DNA from: Polynucleobacter sp. 86C-FISCH
GTDB taxonomy: Bacteria > Pseudomonadota > Gammaproteobacteria > Burkholderiales > Burkholderiaceae
Direction: 5' to 3'
NCBI RefSeq assembly: GCF_018882415.1
Contig: NZ_JACVOL010000001.1
Location: 706,253-770,252 of the forward strand
Length of the DNA: 64,000 nt
The notes under the pieces are model-generated. The model made no database searches. It was not told where the DNA came from and was given only the letters and a program-made list of their open reading frames with translations. The translations under genes were made by a program, and so were the position numbers. Each line of letters begins with the position of its first letter. Positions within the stretch are counted from its first letter, which is position 1. This document shows, in pieces, positions 17,919-26,793 of the stretch.

Positions 17919-18694
17919 TAAGAAGCTAAAACCTTAGCCCACTCAATATAACGATCTACTGAAATATCTTGTGCTCTTGCTTTGAGCTCAATTTCAGTTA
18001 GATTAAGCCTATCAGCAAATGCTTGTAAATTGGTTCGAAGCATTTTTCTTCTTTGGGAAAAGGCTGCAGCAACTACTTTTTCCAAAGCGCTCCACTGGAT
18101 ATCACTCAAGGTGAAATCTCTTCTGGGGATCATTCGCACTACAGCTGAATTCACCTTAGGCTGCGGATCAAAAGCCTCAGGCGGAACTTCCAGTACCAAG
18201 TCCATATCGTAACGAGCTTGCAGCATGACGGAAAGACGACTGAAATCTGAACTTCCTTCCTTGGCAACCATTCGCTCCACAACCTCTGCTTGCAACATAA
18301 AGACTTGTTCATCAATTGAATTTGCAGCAGTCACCAAATGAAATAGAAGTGGCGAAGAGATGTTGTAAGGCAGATTGCCAACCACCTTACATAAACCTTT
18401 CTTACCAGCGCGATTCTGCGCCCATGCCAAGAAATCAAACTTCAGGGCATCTCCCTCAATTACTGTTAAGCCTTTGAGATTTTTCTCATTCCAGAAAGCG
18501 ACCAAATCACGATCAATCTCTAAAAGATCCAAATGATCAAGATTCTCTAATAAAGGGAGTGTTAGCGCCCCGAGACCAGGACCAATCTCAATCACATGCG
18601 CATCAGCACCGGGATTAATGAGGGCAACAATGGAATAAATAATTCCGTTGTCCTGTAAAAAGTTCTGACCAAATCGTTTACGTGCACGATGCAT
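17918..18694 (-). CDS. rsmA: 16S rRNA (adenine1518-N6/adenine1519-N6)-dimethyltransferase
   Basis: The 258-residue KsgA/RsmA has the start RKRFGQNFLQD, the SAM-binding loop EIGPGLGALTLPL and the catalytic motif GNLPYNISSPLLF. It dimethylates two adjacent adenines in the 3' loop of 16S rRNA. It is the last gene of the minus-strand lptD-surA-pdxA-ksgA group and starts 3 bases after pdxA. Confidence 0.97.
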   Translation of the reverse strand: MHRARKRFGQNFLQDNGIIYSIVALINPGADAHVIEIGPGLGALTLPLLENLDHLDLLEIDRDLVAFWNEKNLKGLTVIEGDALKFDFLAWAQNRAGKKGLCKVVGNLPYNISSPLLFHLVTAANSIDEQVFMLQAEVVERMVAKEGSSDFSRLSVMLQARYDMDLVLEVPPEAFDPQPKVNSAVVRMIPRRDFTLSDIQWSALEKVVAAAFSQRRKMLRTNLQAFADRLNLTEIELKARAQDISVDRYIEWAKVLAS

Positions 18695-18697
18695 GTA

Positions 18698-19708
18698 TTA
18701 GGGTTGCTTTCTTTTGTTTATGGCCAATTGATAAGCCAAGCGTAAAGCTTCAAGCATGCTGCCGGAATCGGCAAGACCCTTGCCAGCAATATCCAATGCG
18801 GTGCCATGATCTACTGAGGTACGGATAATTGGCAATCCCAAGGTTACATTTACACCATTGCCAAAAGTGACAAACTTAAAAGGCGCCAAACCTTGGTCGT
18901 GATACATCGCTATAAAGGCATCTACTGTTGCAACTGATTCAGGATCAAACATTGTGTCACCTGGATAAGGTCCAGATACCTGAATACCCATTACCTTAGC
19001 TGCTTCAATTGCAGGTGCAATGATTTCAATTTCCTCGTGCCCCAAGTAGCCAGACTCCCCAGCATGAGGATTTAAACCAGCCATGCGAATAACTGGGTTT
19101 GCTATGCCAAATTTTTTCTGCAAATCTCGATTAACAATTTGAATTGTTTCTAATATCAAGTCATAACTGAGAGCCTGTGGCACATCTTTCAACGGTACAT
19201 GGGTGGTCACTAGGGCCACTCTTAAATCTCTAGGGGATTGAAGCCCCAAAAATCCAGCAGGCAACGGCGCGCACAACATCATGACCACATGAGAAATATT
19301 GCATCGCTGTGCAAGGTGTTCGGTATGCCCCGTAAAAAAATTGCCGGCATCGTTAATGATGCTTTTTTGAAGTGGTGCAGTTACCATCGCATCAAAACGA
19401 CCCTGCTGACAACCATTGATTGCTTCATCTAATAGGGCGATGACATATCGAGCATTTTGGGGATTCAAGACGCCTGAAACAACAGGCGCCTCAAGCTTAA
19501 TGGACTCAACCTGCAATCGACTAGCTAATGCTGGATCAATATTTTTTGGCAGCGTTAGTAACTGGTCATCACCCAGCAAGGTAATAGCAACATTACTCTG
19601 TTCACGCAAGAAATTGAGAGCGGCAGCAAGAGACACCTCAGGTCCAATACCGGCTGGCTCGCCGGTAGTCACAACCAAATTAACGTGAGGGGCTACTTGC
19701 TTCATCAT
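18698..19708 (-). CDS. pdxA: 4-hydroxythreonine-4-phosphate dehydrogenase
   Basis: The 336-residue PdxA begins with VVTTGEPAGIGPEVSLA. It has the metal-ligand histidine motifs GHTEHLAQR, NPHAGESGYLGHEE and MYHDQGLAPFK. It acts in the DXP-dependent pyridoxal-phosphate pathway. Two adjacent ATG codons are possible at 19708 and 19705. Its start lies inside the end of surA (29-base overlap). Confidence 0.97.
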   Translation of the reverse strand: MMKQVAPHVNLVVTTGEPAGIGPEVSLAAALNFLREQSNVAITLLGDDQLLTLPKNIDPALASRLQVESIKLEAPVVSGVLNPQNARYVIALLDEAINGCQQGRFDAMVTAPLQKSIINDAGNFFTGHTEHLAQRCNISHVVMMLCAPLPAGFLGLQSPRDLRVALVTTHVPLKDVPQALSYDLILETIQIVNRDLQKKFGIANPVIRMAGLNPHAGESGYLGHEEIEIIAPAIEAAKVMGIQVSGPYPGDTMFDPESVATVDAFIAMYHDQGLAPFKFVTFGNGVNVTLGLPIIRTSVDHGTALDIAGKGLADSGSMLEALRLAYQLAINKRKQP

Positions 19709-21134
19709 TCACGTTCAGAATTTTGACAGTAGCGTTATCACGTAATTCGCGCATCCACTCTTGATAGGCTTGATCAAACTTTCTTTCACGGATAGCTGCG
19801 CGCGCAAATTGACGTTGTTTCTCAACAGTCAGCTGACCTTCACGACGATCCATCACTTGAATCAAATGCCAACCGAATTCAGATTTAACTGGATTGCTGA
19901 CTTCACCAATTTGCAAACGATTCATGGCCTGTTCAAACTCTGGAACTAAGTCGCCAGGACTCATCCACCCTAGATCGCCACCGTTTGGCGCTGAACCATC
20001 TTCAGAGTATTTTTTTGCCAGCTCAGCAAAATCTGCCGTTTTAGCGCGCACCTGATCGCGATATCCCTGCAAACGTCTCTCAGCATCTTGGTCGCTTAAA
20101 CCAGGACGATTGCGCAGCAAAATATGACGAGAAAGGGTTTGTGTAATGGGGATATTTTGTGGAGTGGTTGAGCCAGCATCTGGGGGAGCTACTTGCTGGG
20201 TAGGGGCACTCGCTCCTGCTGCCCGGCGATCCAAAACCTTAAGAACGTGGTAACCGGCAGGACTCTTTACAACTGTATTTGCCAATTGCCCCCCACCAGT
20301 ATTTCGAATAGCCTCATAAAACAATTGCGGTAAACGATCGGGGGTACGGTAACCTAAATCCTGAAACTTAATCTTGGGATTCTCTTTTGCAGCCATAGCA
20401 CCCAACTGCAAGAAATCAACATCACCGCGTGCATCCCGCAATAGTGCATCAGCTTTCTTTTTGGCCTCAGCCTGAGCTCCAGCTCCAGCACCAGCATCCA
20501 CAGGAATAAAGATTTGAGCAACGTCAATTTCTTCTGGCTCACCCTTAGCAGCTGGCGCTGATCGCTGCGCCCCACCAGAGGTCATTGCCCTGGTCCGCTC
20601 GGCAATAAAGTTATCGATTTCAGCATCAGATATTTTGAGCTTAGCCTCAACTTCACGCTCTCGGTACCTTGTGATCATGACATCTTCACGCAACAATTGT
20701 TTATAACGCTCAAAGGTTGTTCCTGAAGCGGTCACCTTTGCTTTAAATTCCGCAACTGTTAATTTATTTTTTGCTGCTATATCGCCAATGATTTTATCCA
20801 GCTCTTTATTACTGACCGATACACCCTCTTGCTCAGCATTTTGCAATTGAATTTTTTCAAGAATAAGACGATCCAAAATTGTTTTTCGCAAAGACCCGTC
20901 TTCAGGCAGTTTCACGCCCTGCTTTTTAAGCGCTGCAATTCGATCATCAATTTCTTTGCGAGTGACAAAACCCGTATTGACTACGGCAGCCACACCATCA
21001 ATATTACGAATCTTGCTCTCAGCAACAGCATTTGATTTTGCTGCATCCTGAGCAAATGTGACATTCGCAAACAATGCCAAGCCAATAAACATGGCGTGAA
21101 CGCTAATCTTTTTAAAACGATTCATACAAAGCAT
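19680..21134 (-). CDS. surA: Periplasmic chaperone and peptidyl-prolyl isomerase SurA
   Basis: The 484-residue protein has a signal peptide ending near FANVTFAQ, a SurA N-terminal chaperone domain and two parvulin (PPIC) domains; the second is clear as SRHILLRNRPGLSDQDAERR through DLGWMSPGDLVPEFEQAM. It escorts outer-membrane proteins, including LptD, through the periplasm. The ATG at 21134 overlaps the lptD stop (TAATG), suggesting coupling; a second ATG at 21125 (MNRFKK) is also plausible. A low-complexity Ala/Gly/Pro linker separates the two isomerase domains. Confidence 0.95.
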   Translation of the reverse strand: MLCMNRFKKISVHAMFIGLALFANVTFAQDAAKSNAVAESKIRNIDGVAAVVNTGFVTRKEIDDRIAALKKQGVKLPEDGSLRKTILDRLILEKIQLQNAEQEGVSVSNKELDKIIGDIAAKNKLTVAEFKAKVTASGTTFERYKQLLREDVMITRYREREVEAKLKISDAEIDNFIAERTRAMTSGGAQRSAPAAKGEPEEIDVAQIFIPVDAGAGAGAQAEAKKKADALLRDARGDVDFLQLGAMAAKENPKIKFQDLGYRTPDRLPQLFYEAIRNTGGGQLANTVVKSPAGYHVLKVLDRRAAGASAPTQQVAPPDAGSTTPQNIPITQTLSRHILLRNRPGLSDQDAERRLQGYRDQVRAKTADFAELAKKYSEDGSAPNGGDLGWMSPGDLVPEFEQAMNRLQIGEVSNPVKSEFGWHLIQVMDRREGQLTVEKQRQFARAAIRERKFDQAYQEWMRELRDNATVKILNVNDEASSPSR

Positions 21135-23653
21135 TATTGATAGTTCTCGTATGTTGAAGGTGGTATAGGCTTAGAGGTAGGCATATATCCAGGAACATTT
21201 AACCTCATGATATCAACTGGATTGCTGCCGGCGCTACCAAAGCCCCTAAATTCGATTTGAAATAGCACCTGAGTGGTGGTTATTTGGGAGGTATTCAAAA
21301 CTTGAGAGTAGGCGCCGCGGAAAGTCCAGCAATCTCTACTCCACTCTAGAGCTAATAGGCTATTTAACGTCTTAGTAGTCAACGCGTCATAACCCCAGCG
21401 ACCTAAGACAGACACTTCCCTAGTGATAGGCCATTGCCCGGAGATGTTGTATTGATCTGTAGTAGTTGATGCGGGCACAAACGATTGGTTATTCTGAATG
21501 GATGCCTGCACTGGTGGAGACCAAACATTACGGTACCCAAAATTTAAACTTCTACCTTGAGTCGGGCGCCAGCTACCGCCGACCGTAGTTTGTACAAAGC
21601 GGTTTAATTGGGTGTTGTATTGCCCAAACAAGTCCGCACTGAAATTGCCTAATAATCGAACTGAACCAGAGCCTAATGTATCGGAATAAGTTGTGGGATT
21701 AGCGATATTGCCATTCAAGCCAACTTTCTGACCTGTAAATTGTTGCTTTTGAGCTAATGTGACATTGGCACGCTCTGCTCCAGTATTTGCTTCAATCATG
21801 CGACTCGTGAGACCAAGAGTAGCCGCATTGTTATCAGCTATACGGTCATTACCAATAAAAGTATTTTCACTAAAAATTTGGGATACCCCAAAGCCAGCAT
21901 CGGCGGTATCAAATAAAGGCGTCTGTGCTTGACTTTGATATGGCGTGTATACATACAAAGCACGAGGCTCCATAGTCAACAACATATCGCGCCCATAAAA
22001 ACCTTTTAATTCCGCAGCATCTCTTTCAAAAGCCAATCCAGAATCTAAGCTAAAGGTTGGAATCGTGAAGCCTTGGGCTACTGGCGCGCCCGTTGTTGTA
22101 AACGGTGTGGCGTTATACATGTTTGACTGAAAACTCACTTTTGGAGTGATGTAGTAGCCTGGTGTTATTTGTGGCAGAGCCATAGCACCCTTGATTACCG
22201 TTCTATCTGCCTGACTATAAACACCTGGCGCAGTAGCTGCTAAGTTGCCACCGATGTTGTAAGAGAAGCGTGTGTAGTCAGTAGAAAAAGTAGTTGCTGG
22301 TCCAGTCGGCAAAGTTACATACTTCCCGCTTGTATCCGCTACTGCAGGAGTTAGTCGATTGTTGTAAGCCGCAGTAATGTTTGGCAGTACGTTGTAAGGC
22401 GCCTGAATTGGGGTTGGATCTGGTTGTAAAGTTTGGAAGGTTAATGCTCTTGCCGACACATTCCAGTTACTCAGGCTGCCCGTTAATCCTTTGGTCGTCC
22501 CCACCTCTTGGCGGAACTGACTAGTCACTGCTCCAGCAATGCTTTGAGAAAAATCAGTTGGATAAAAGTTATCTGAAACACGCGACATATTGGCGTAACC
22601 GGTCCATGAGCCTGGGAGAGGTACACCGCCTGGAGCGAGACCGCCACTAAATACCTGTCGCTGCTGCCAGTCATAACGCCAGCGATCTGTTCCTGTTTTA
22701 TTGTCATGCGCCAAGTAATCACCAGCCAAAGTGCCGCTGTACTTGGTATCTAGAAAACGATAATTTGCGCCTATCTGCAAACCACGCTCACTCATATAAC
22801 GCGGCAGAATCAACAAATCTCTATTTGGCGCAATATTGACGTAGTACGGCTGGGTGGCGTCAAAACCATTATTAGAGTTATAGCCAACAACCGGAGCCAG
22901 AATGCCGGTGCGTCTCTGATTAGATGTAGGCGCAGTGAAATACGGAACATATGCAATTGGCACATCGAAGAAGCGCATCACACCATGTGTGCCAACCATT
23001 TCTTTTTGTTCGTTATCAATCTCTAAAGTACTAGCCGAAAAATACCAATCCATATTTTGCGGCGTACATGTGGTGTAAGTGGCTTTATCAAAAACAAAAA
23101 TATCTGAGTTTTCAATCGTCAGTTTTTTAGCGGAGCCGTTACCGCGGGTGTCGCGCAGCTCATATGTAGGTGTCTCCATCTCACCTTCGCGCGCATCCAC
23201 TTTAAATTGAGCTGTTGGGCCCTTAAAAGTAGTGTTGCCTTTTATTAACTCTGCATTTCCTACCAAATCTGCGATATCAGTATCAGGGTCATAAATAATT
23301 TCATCGGCTTTAATGACTCCGCCGTTACGACGCATTTGTGCGCGACCTTTGAGTTTCATCTTGCGGTCAACGACACCTTCAATGACATCGCTGGATGTAA
23401 ACGTAAGCGCTTGACTATCGTCTATTGGTACACCGGTACGTAACTGATCATCCAACTTTAAAACGGTGACATTTCCACGATCAGGCAATAAAACAGTGTT
23501 CGAGTTAGCCTGTGCATTTGCGGGTAAAGGAGCAGGAGCCTGAGCATATCCCTGGAGCGTAAATTGCAGCAATACCACCCCGGTCATTACGCGCAGGGTT
23601 ACATGCAAAAAAAGAGGGGCGCGAAGGCCGGCGCGAAGGCGATAATGACTCAT
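21134..23653 (-). CDS. lptD: LPS-assembly protein LptD (outer-membrane translocon)
   Basis: The 839-residue protein has a signal region, an OstA-like periplasmic domain (about residues 95-230) and a C-terminal beta-barrel. With LptE it inserts lipopolysaccharide in the outer leaflet. Only two cysteines are seen, TTCTPQ in the N-terminal domain and SRDCWTF near the C-terminus, against four in E. coli LptD. The ATG at 23653 is chosen; a longer reading frame from 23698 would run into the divergent amgK start. The first gene of the lptD-surA-pdxA-ksgA operon. Confidence 0.95.
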   Translation of the reverse strand: MSHYRLRAGLRAPLFLHVTLRVMTGVVLLQFTLQGYAQAPAPLPANAQANSNTVLLPDRGNVTVLKLDDQLRTGVPIDDSQALTFTSSDVIEGVVDRKMKLKGRAQMRRNGGVIKADEIIYDPDTDIADLVGNAELIKGNTTFKGPTAQFKVDAREGEMETPTYELRDTRGNGSAKKLTIENSDIFVFDKATYTTCTPQNMDWYFSASTLEIDNEQKEMVGTHGVMRFFDVPIAYVPYFTAPTSNQRRTGILAPVVGYNSNNGFDATQPYYVNIAPNRDLLILPRYMSERGLQIGANYRFLDTKYSGTLAGDYLAHDNKTGTDRWRYDWQQRQVFSGGLAPGGVPLPGSWTGYANMSRVSDNFYPTDFSQSIAGAVTSQFRQEVGTTKGLTGSLSNWNVSARALTFQTLQPDPTPIQAPYNVLPNITAAYNNRLTPAVADTSGKYVTLPTGPATTFSTDYTRFSYNIGGNLAATAPGVYSQADRTVIKGAMALPQITPGYYITPKVSFQSNMYNATPFTTTGAPVAQGFTIPTFSLDSGLAFERDAAELKGFYGRDMLLTMEPRALYVYTPYQSQAQTPLFDTADAGFGVSQIFSENTFIGNDRIADNNAATLGLTSRMIEANTGAERANVTLAQKQQFTGQKVGLNGNIANPTTYSDTLGSGSVRLLGNFSADLFGQYNTQLNRFVQTTVGGSWRPTQGRSLNFGYRNVWSPPVQASIQNNQSFVPASTTTDQYNISGQWPITREVSVLGRWGYDALTTKTLNSLLALEWSRDCWTFRGAYSQVLNTSQITTTQVLFQIEFRGFGSAGSNPVDIMRLNVPGYMPTSKPIPPSTYENYQ

Positions 23654-23685
23654 AGATCCAGACCGCCTTATTATACGAATCGACC

Positions 23686-24687
23686 ATGACTGACGCACGC
23701 TTAAACACCCTCCGCAACTGGCTAAAAGCCCTAGAAGCTAGCTGGCAATTAGATCTTGACTCTTTAGCGCCAGCCTCGGCTGATGCCAGCTTTAGACGCT
23801 ATTTCCGAATTACCTCTAAAAACCCCAATTTTGCGACTTTGATCGTAATGGATGCCCCTCCCCAACATGAGCCTTTGGATGACTTTATTAAGGTCGATTT
23901 ATTGCTTGCTGAAGCTGGTTTAAACGTACCAAAAATCCTCGAGCAAAATCTTGCTGAAGGCTTCTTGCTATTAAATGATTTAGGAACAAAAACTTTCCTT
24001 GCTGAGCTGAATACCGAAACAGCTGACCATCTCTATAAAGATGCAACGCATGCGCTAGTTTTAATGCAATTGGCTAGCAAGCCTAACGTATTGCCAAATT
24101 ATGATGAAGCACTTTTGCAGCGTGAGCTAGATTTATTTCCGGAATGGTATTTAAAGAAACATCTTAATATTGAGTTGAATGAACAACAAACAGAACAATT
24201 AAAAAAATCTTTTGAGCTCATTATTGAAAATAATTTAGCGCAAGCTAAAGTCTACGTTCATCGCGATTACCATTCACGAAATTTGATGTTGACTGAAAAA
24301 AATAATCCTGGAGTAATTGACTTTCAGGATGCGGTTTATGGCCCCATCACTTATGACGCTGCCTCTCTTTGGCGCGATGCCTATATCGCATGGCCAGAAG
24401 AGAGGGTGATTGATTGGGTTATTAAATTCTGGGAGGCAGGCCGTAAGGCGGGGTTGCCAATGCCAGATGATTTTGGTCACTTCTATCGTGATTTTGAATG
24501 GATGGGTTTGCAACGTCACCTTAAGGTACTTGGTATCTTTGCAAGGCTATATCACCGGGATGGCAAGGACGGTTATCTCAAAGATATTCCTCTTGTACTT
24601 GAATATGCCATTGCAACAGCCAATCGTTATATTGAATTAAAGCCTTTGGCTCGCATTCTGGAATCGACTCGCACTCATAAAGACTAG
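23686..24687 (+). CDS. amgK: N-acetylmuramate/N-acetylglucosamine kinase (aminoglycoside phosphotransferase fold)
   Basis: The 333-residue APH-fold kinase has the catalytic loop VHRDYHSRN (about residues 190-198) and the metal motif IDFQDAVYGP (about 211-220). Immediate linkage to a MurU-like nucleotidyltransferase (10-base gap) and to lptD matches the AmgK-MurU cell-wall recycling pair, so it is expected to make MurNAc-1-phosphate or GlcNAc-1-phosphate. Family membership is clear; the substrate follows from context. Only 32 bases separate its ATG from the divergent lptD start. Confidence 0.88.
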   Translation: MTDARLNTLRNWLKALEASWQLDLDSLAPASADASFRRYFRITSKNPNFATLIVMDAPPQHEPLDDFIKVDLLLAEAGLNVPKILEQNLAEGFLLLNDLGTKTFLAELNTETADHLYKDATHALVLMQLASKPNVLPNYDEALLQRELDLFPEWYLKKHLNIELNEQQTEQLKKSFELIIENNLAQAKVYVHRDYHSRNLMLTEKNNPGVIDFQDAVYGPITYDAASLWRDAYIAWPEERVIDWVIKFWEAGRKAGLPMPDDFGHFYRDFEWMGLQRHLKVLGIFARLYHRDGKDGYLKDIPLVLEYAIATANRYIELKPLARILESTRTHKD

Positions 24688-24697
24688 TTAGATATAC

Positions 24698-25417
24698 ATG
24701 ATGAATAAGAGCAATCTCATTCCTTGTTTTTTACTGGCTGCCGGCAGAGGTGAGCGTATGCGCCCTCTCACAGACGTCTTACCCAAACCCTTATTAACCA
24801 TTCAGAACAAATCTTTACTAGCTTGGCATTTAGAAGCTTTAGCTAAGGCAGGAATTCAGCATGTCGTCATTAACCATGCTTGGTTGGGTGAAAAAATTGA
24901 GGCAGCTCTCGGGAACGGTCAGCAATTTGGTCTCAACATCCACTACTCCCCTGAAGGTAGCGCTCTAGAGACCGCGGGCGGTATTTGTAAGGCATTACCC
25001 ATCATTGCACCCGATGATTACTTTCTAGTCATCAATGGAGATGTATTTAGCCCGAACTTACCTGTAGGTAGGCTATTGGAAACAGCCTCCAGAATGCGCA
25101 CTGACCCTAGTAAGCCATTAGCCCACTTATTCATGGTTCCCAACCCAGTGCAGCACCCTGAAGGGGATTTTTACCTGCAAGGTTCCACTGTAGGAGACAC
25201 TGAATCCGTAGAGAGCGAAAAGCTAACCTTCTCAGGGATTGGGATTTATCACAAAGACCTCTTTAAGGACCTGGAATTCGGATCGCCTGCCAAGCTAGCC
25301 CCCTTGCTGAGAACCGCGATGGAGCAAAATAAAGTGTCCGGTGAAAAATATACCGGTCCATGGCACGATGTAGGTACGCCACAACGCTTACAAGAGCTTA
25401 ATGCAGCATATGAATAA
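24698..25417 (+). CDS. murU: N-acetylmuramate-1-phosphate uridylyltransferase
   Basis: The 239-residue nucleotidyltransferase has the signature LAAGRGERMRPLTDVLPKP at the N-terminus (residues 13-31) and INGDVFSP for metal binding. Next to amgK it is expected to convert MurNAc-1-phosphate and UTP to UDP-MurNAc, bypassing MurA/MurB and thus fosfomycin-sensitive synthesis. Two tandem ATG codons (24698, 24701) are possible. The end overlaps pepP by 17 bases. Confidence 0.88.
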   Translation: MMNKSNLIPCFLLAAGRGERMRPLTDVLPKPLLTIQNKSLLAWHLEALAKAGIQHVVINHAWLGEKIEAALGNGQQFGLNIHYSPEGSALETAGGICKALPIIAPDDYFLVINGDVFSPNLPVGRLLETASRMRTDPSKPLAHLFMVPNPVQHPEGDFYLQGSTVGDTESVESEKLTFSGIGIYHKDLFKDLEFGSPAKLAPLLRTAMEQNKVSGEKYTGPWHDVGTPQRLQELNAAYE

Positions 25418-26777
25418 ACCAGATATTTATCAGCTTCGTCGAAATGAATTAGCAAAACAAATATTTGCTAAGACTGGTGGCGGAATTGCAGTCGTTTCTA
25501 CAGCACCTGAAATTGCCCGCAATCGCGATAGTGAATTTCCATATCGTCACGACAGCGACTTTTACTATTTGACGGGATTTGAAGAGCCGGGCTCAACCCT
25601 TGTGATGAAAATTGATGGTGATGGAAAAAACTTTCAACTTCAATCCCATTTATTTTGTAGACCCAAAGATCCCGAGAGAGAAATTTGGGATGGTATTCGT
25701 CTTGGCCCTGAAGCAGCGCCTGAAGTTTTGGGTGTTGAATATGCGCATAGCAACCAGGATCTCGATCGAAAACTAGGTGAGCTATTAGCAGATCAAGACG
25801 CAGTCTATATTCGCCTTGCGGAAAGCGCTGAGTCTGATAGACGCTTGCGTCATTGGATGAAGCAAGTTCGCGGGCAAGCTCGCTCAGGCGTGAATCCGCC
25901 ATCAGAGTTTCATGATATCGAGGCACTTATTCATGAAATGCGTCTATTTAAAGATGCGCATGAAATTGACATCATGCGCCGTGCTGCCGCCATCTCTGCT
26001 CGCGCACATATCCGCGCCATGCAAATCTGCAAGCCTGGTGTGCGTGAATATCAACTCGAAGCTGAATTGCTTCATGAGTTCCGCAATAGCGGTGCGCAAA
26101 GTGTTGCCTATAACAGTATTGTTGCTGGTGGCGCTAACTCTTGCATCCTGCACTATCGCGCAGGCTCAACTGAATTACGTAGCGGCGAGCTTTGCTTAAT
26201 TGATGCTGGTTGCGAACTAGATGGTTATGCATCCGATATCACTCGGACATTTCCAGTAAATGGAAAATTTACTGGCCCGCAACGTGCTCTATACGACATT
26301 ACATTAGCAGCGCAAGAAGCCGCAATTGCCATGACTAAACCGGGCAATACTTTTATGCAGCCACATGAAGCGGCACTGAAAGTACTAACCCAGGGCTTAC
26401 TTGATGAGAAGTTACTCAAGCTTACCGATCTAGGCTCACTTGAAAATGCCATAGAAACAGGCGCTTATCGCCGCTTCTACATGCACCGCACCTCACATTG
26501 GTTAGGCATGGATGTTCATGACGTAGGCTCCTATCGCGAAGCCTGCCATGATTCATCTAGTGAAGATAAGCCATGGCGCGTCCTTAAGAGCGGCATGGTC
26601 ATTACGATTGAGCCTGGCCTCTATGTCAGACCAGCCGATGATGTGGATGAGAAATTTTGGAATATTGGTATTCGCATTGAAGATGATGCCGTCCTTAACA
26701 ACTCTGGATGTGAATTGATTTCTCGTGGTGTACCCGTCAAAGCAGATGAGATTGAAGCTCTCATGAAAAACTCTTGA
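25401..26777 (+). CDS. pepP: Xaa-Pro aminopeptidase (aminopeptidase P)
   Basis: The 458-residue M24B metallopeptidase has an aminopeptidase-P N-terminal domain (RHDSDFYYLTGFEEPGS) and a pita-bread catalytic domain. All five metal ligands are visible: Asp in LIDAGCELDG, Asp in ASDITRTFP, His in HRTSHWLGMDVHD, Glu in ITIEPGLY and Glu in IRIEDD. It removes N-terminal residues before proline. The ATG at 25401 overlaps murU; an ATG at 25410 (MNKPDIY) is an alternative start. pepP next to a ubiH-type gene is also the E. coli arrangement. Confidence 0.95.
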   Translation: MQHMNKPDIYQLRRNELAKQIFAKTGGGIAVVSTAPEIARNRDSEFPYRHDSDFYYLTGFEEPGSTLVMKIDGDGKNFQLQSHLFCRPKDPEREIWDGIRLGPEAAPEVLGVEYAHSNQDLDRKLGELLADQDAVYIRLAESAESDRRLRHWMKQVRGQARSGVNPPSEFHDIEALIHEMRLFKDAHEIDIMRRAAAISARAHIRAMQICKPGVREYQLEAELLHEFRNSGAQSVAYNSIVAGGANSCILHYRAGSTELRSGELCLIDAGCELDGYASDITRTFPVNGKFTGPQRALYDITLAAQEAAIAMTKPGNTFMQPHEAALKVLTQGLLDEKLLKLTDLGSLENAIETGAYRRFYMHRTSHWLGMDVHDVGSYREACHDSSSEDKPWRVLKSGMVITIEPGLYVRPADDVDEKFWNIGIRIEDDAVLNNSGCELISRGVPVKADEIEALMKNS

Positions 26778-26793
26778 ACACATTTCATTGCCA

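Noticed and set aside
25498-25926. 142-codon minus-strand frame opposite pepP
   Set aside because: Lies within pepP, whose catalytic motifs are complete; composition and motifs do not resemble a real protein.
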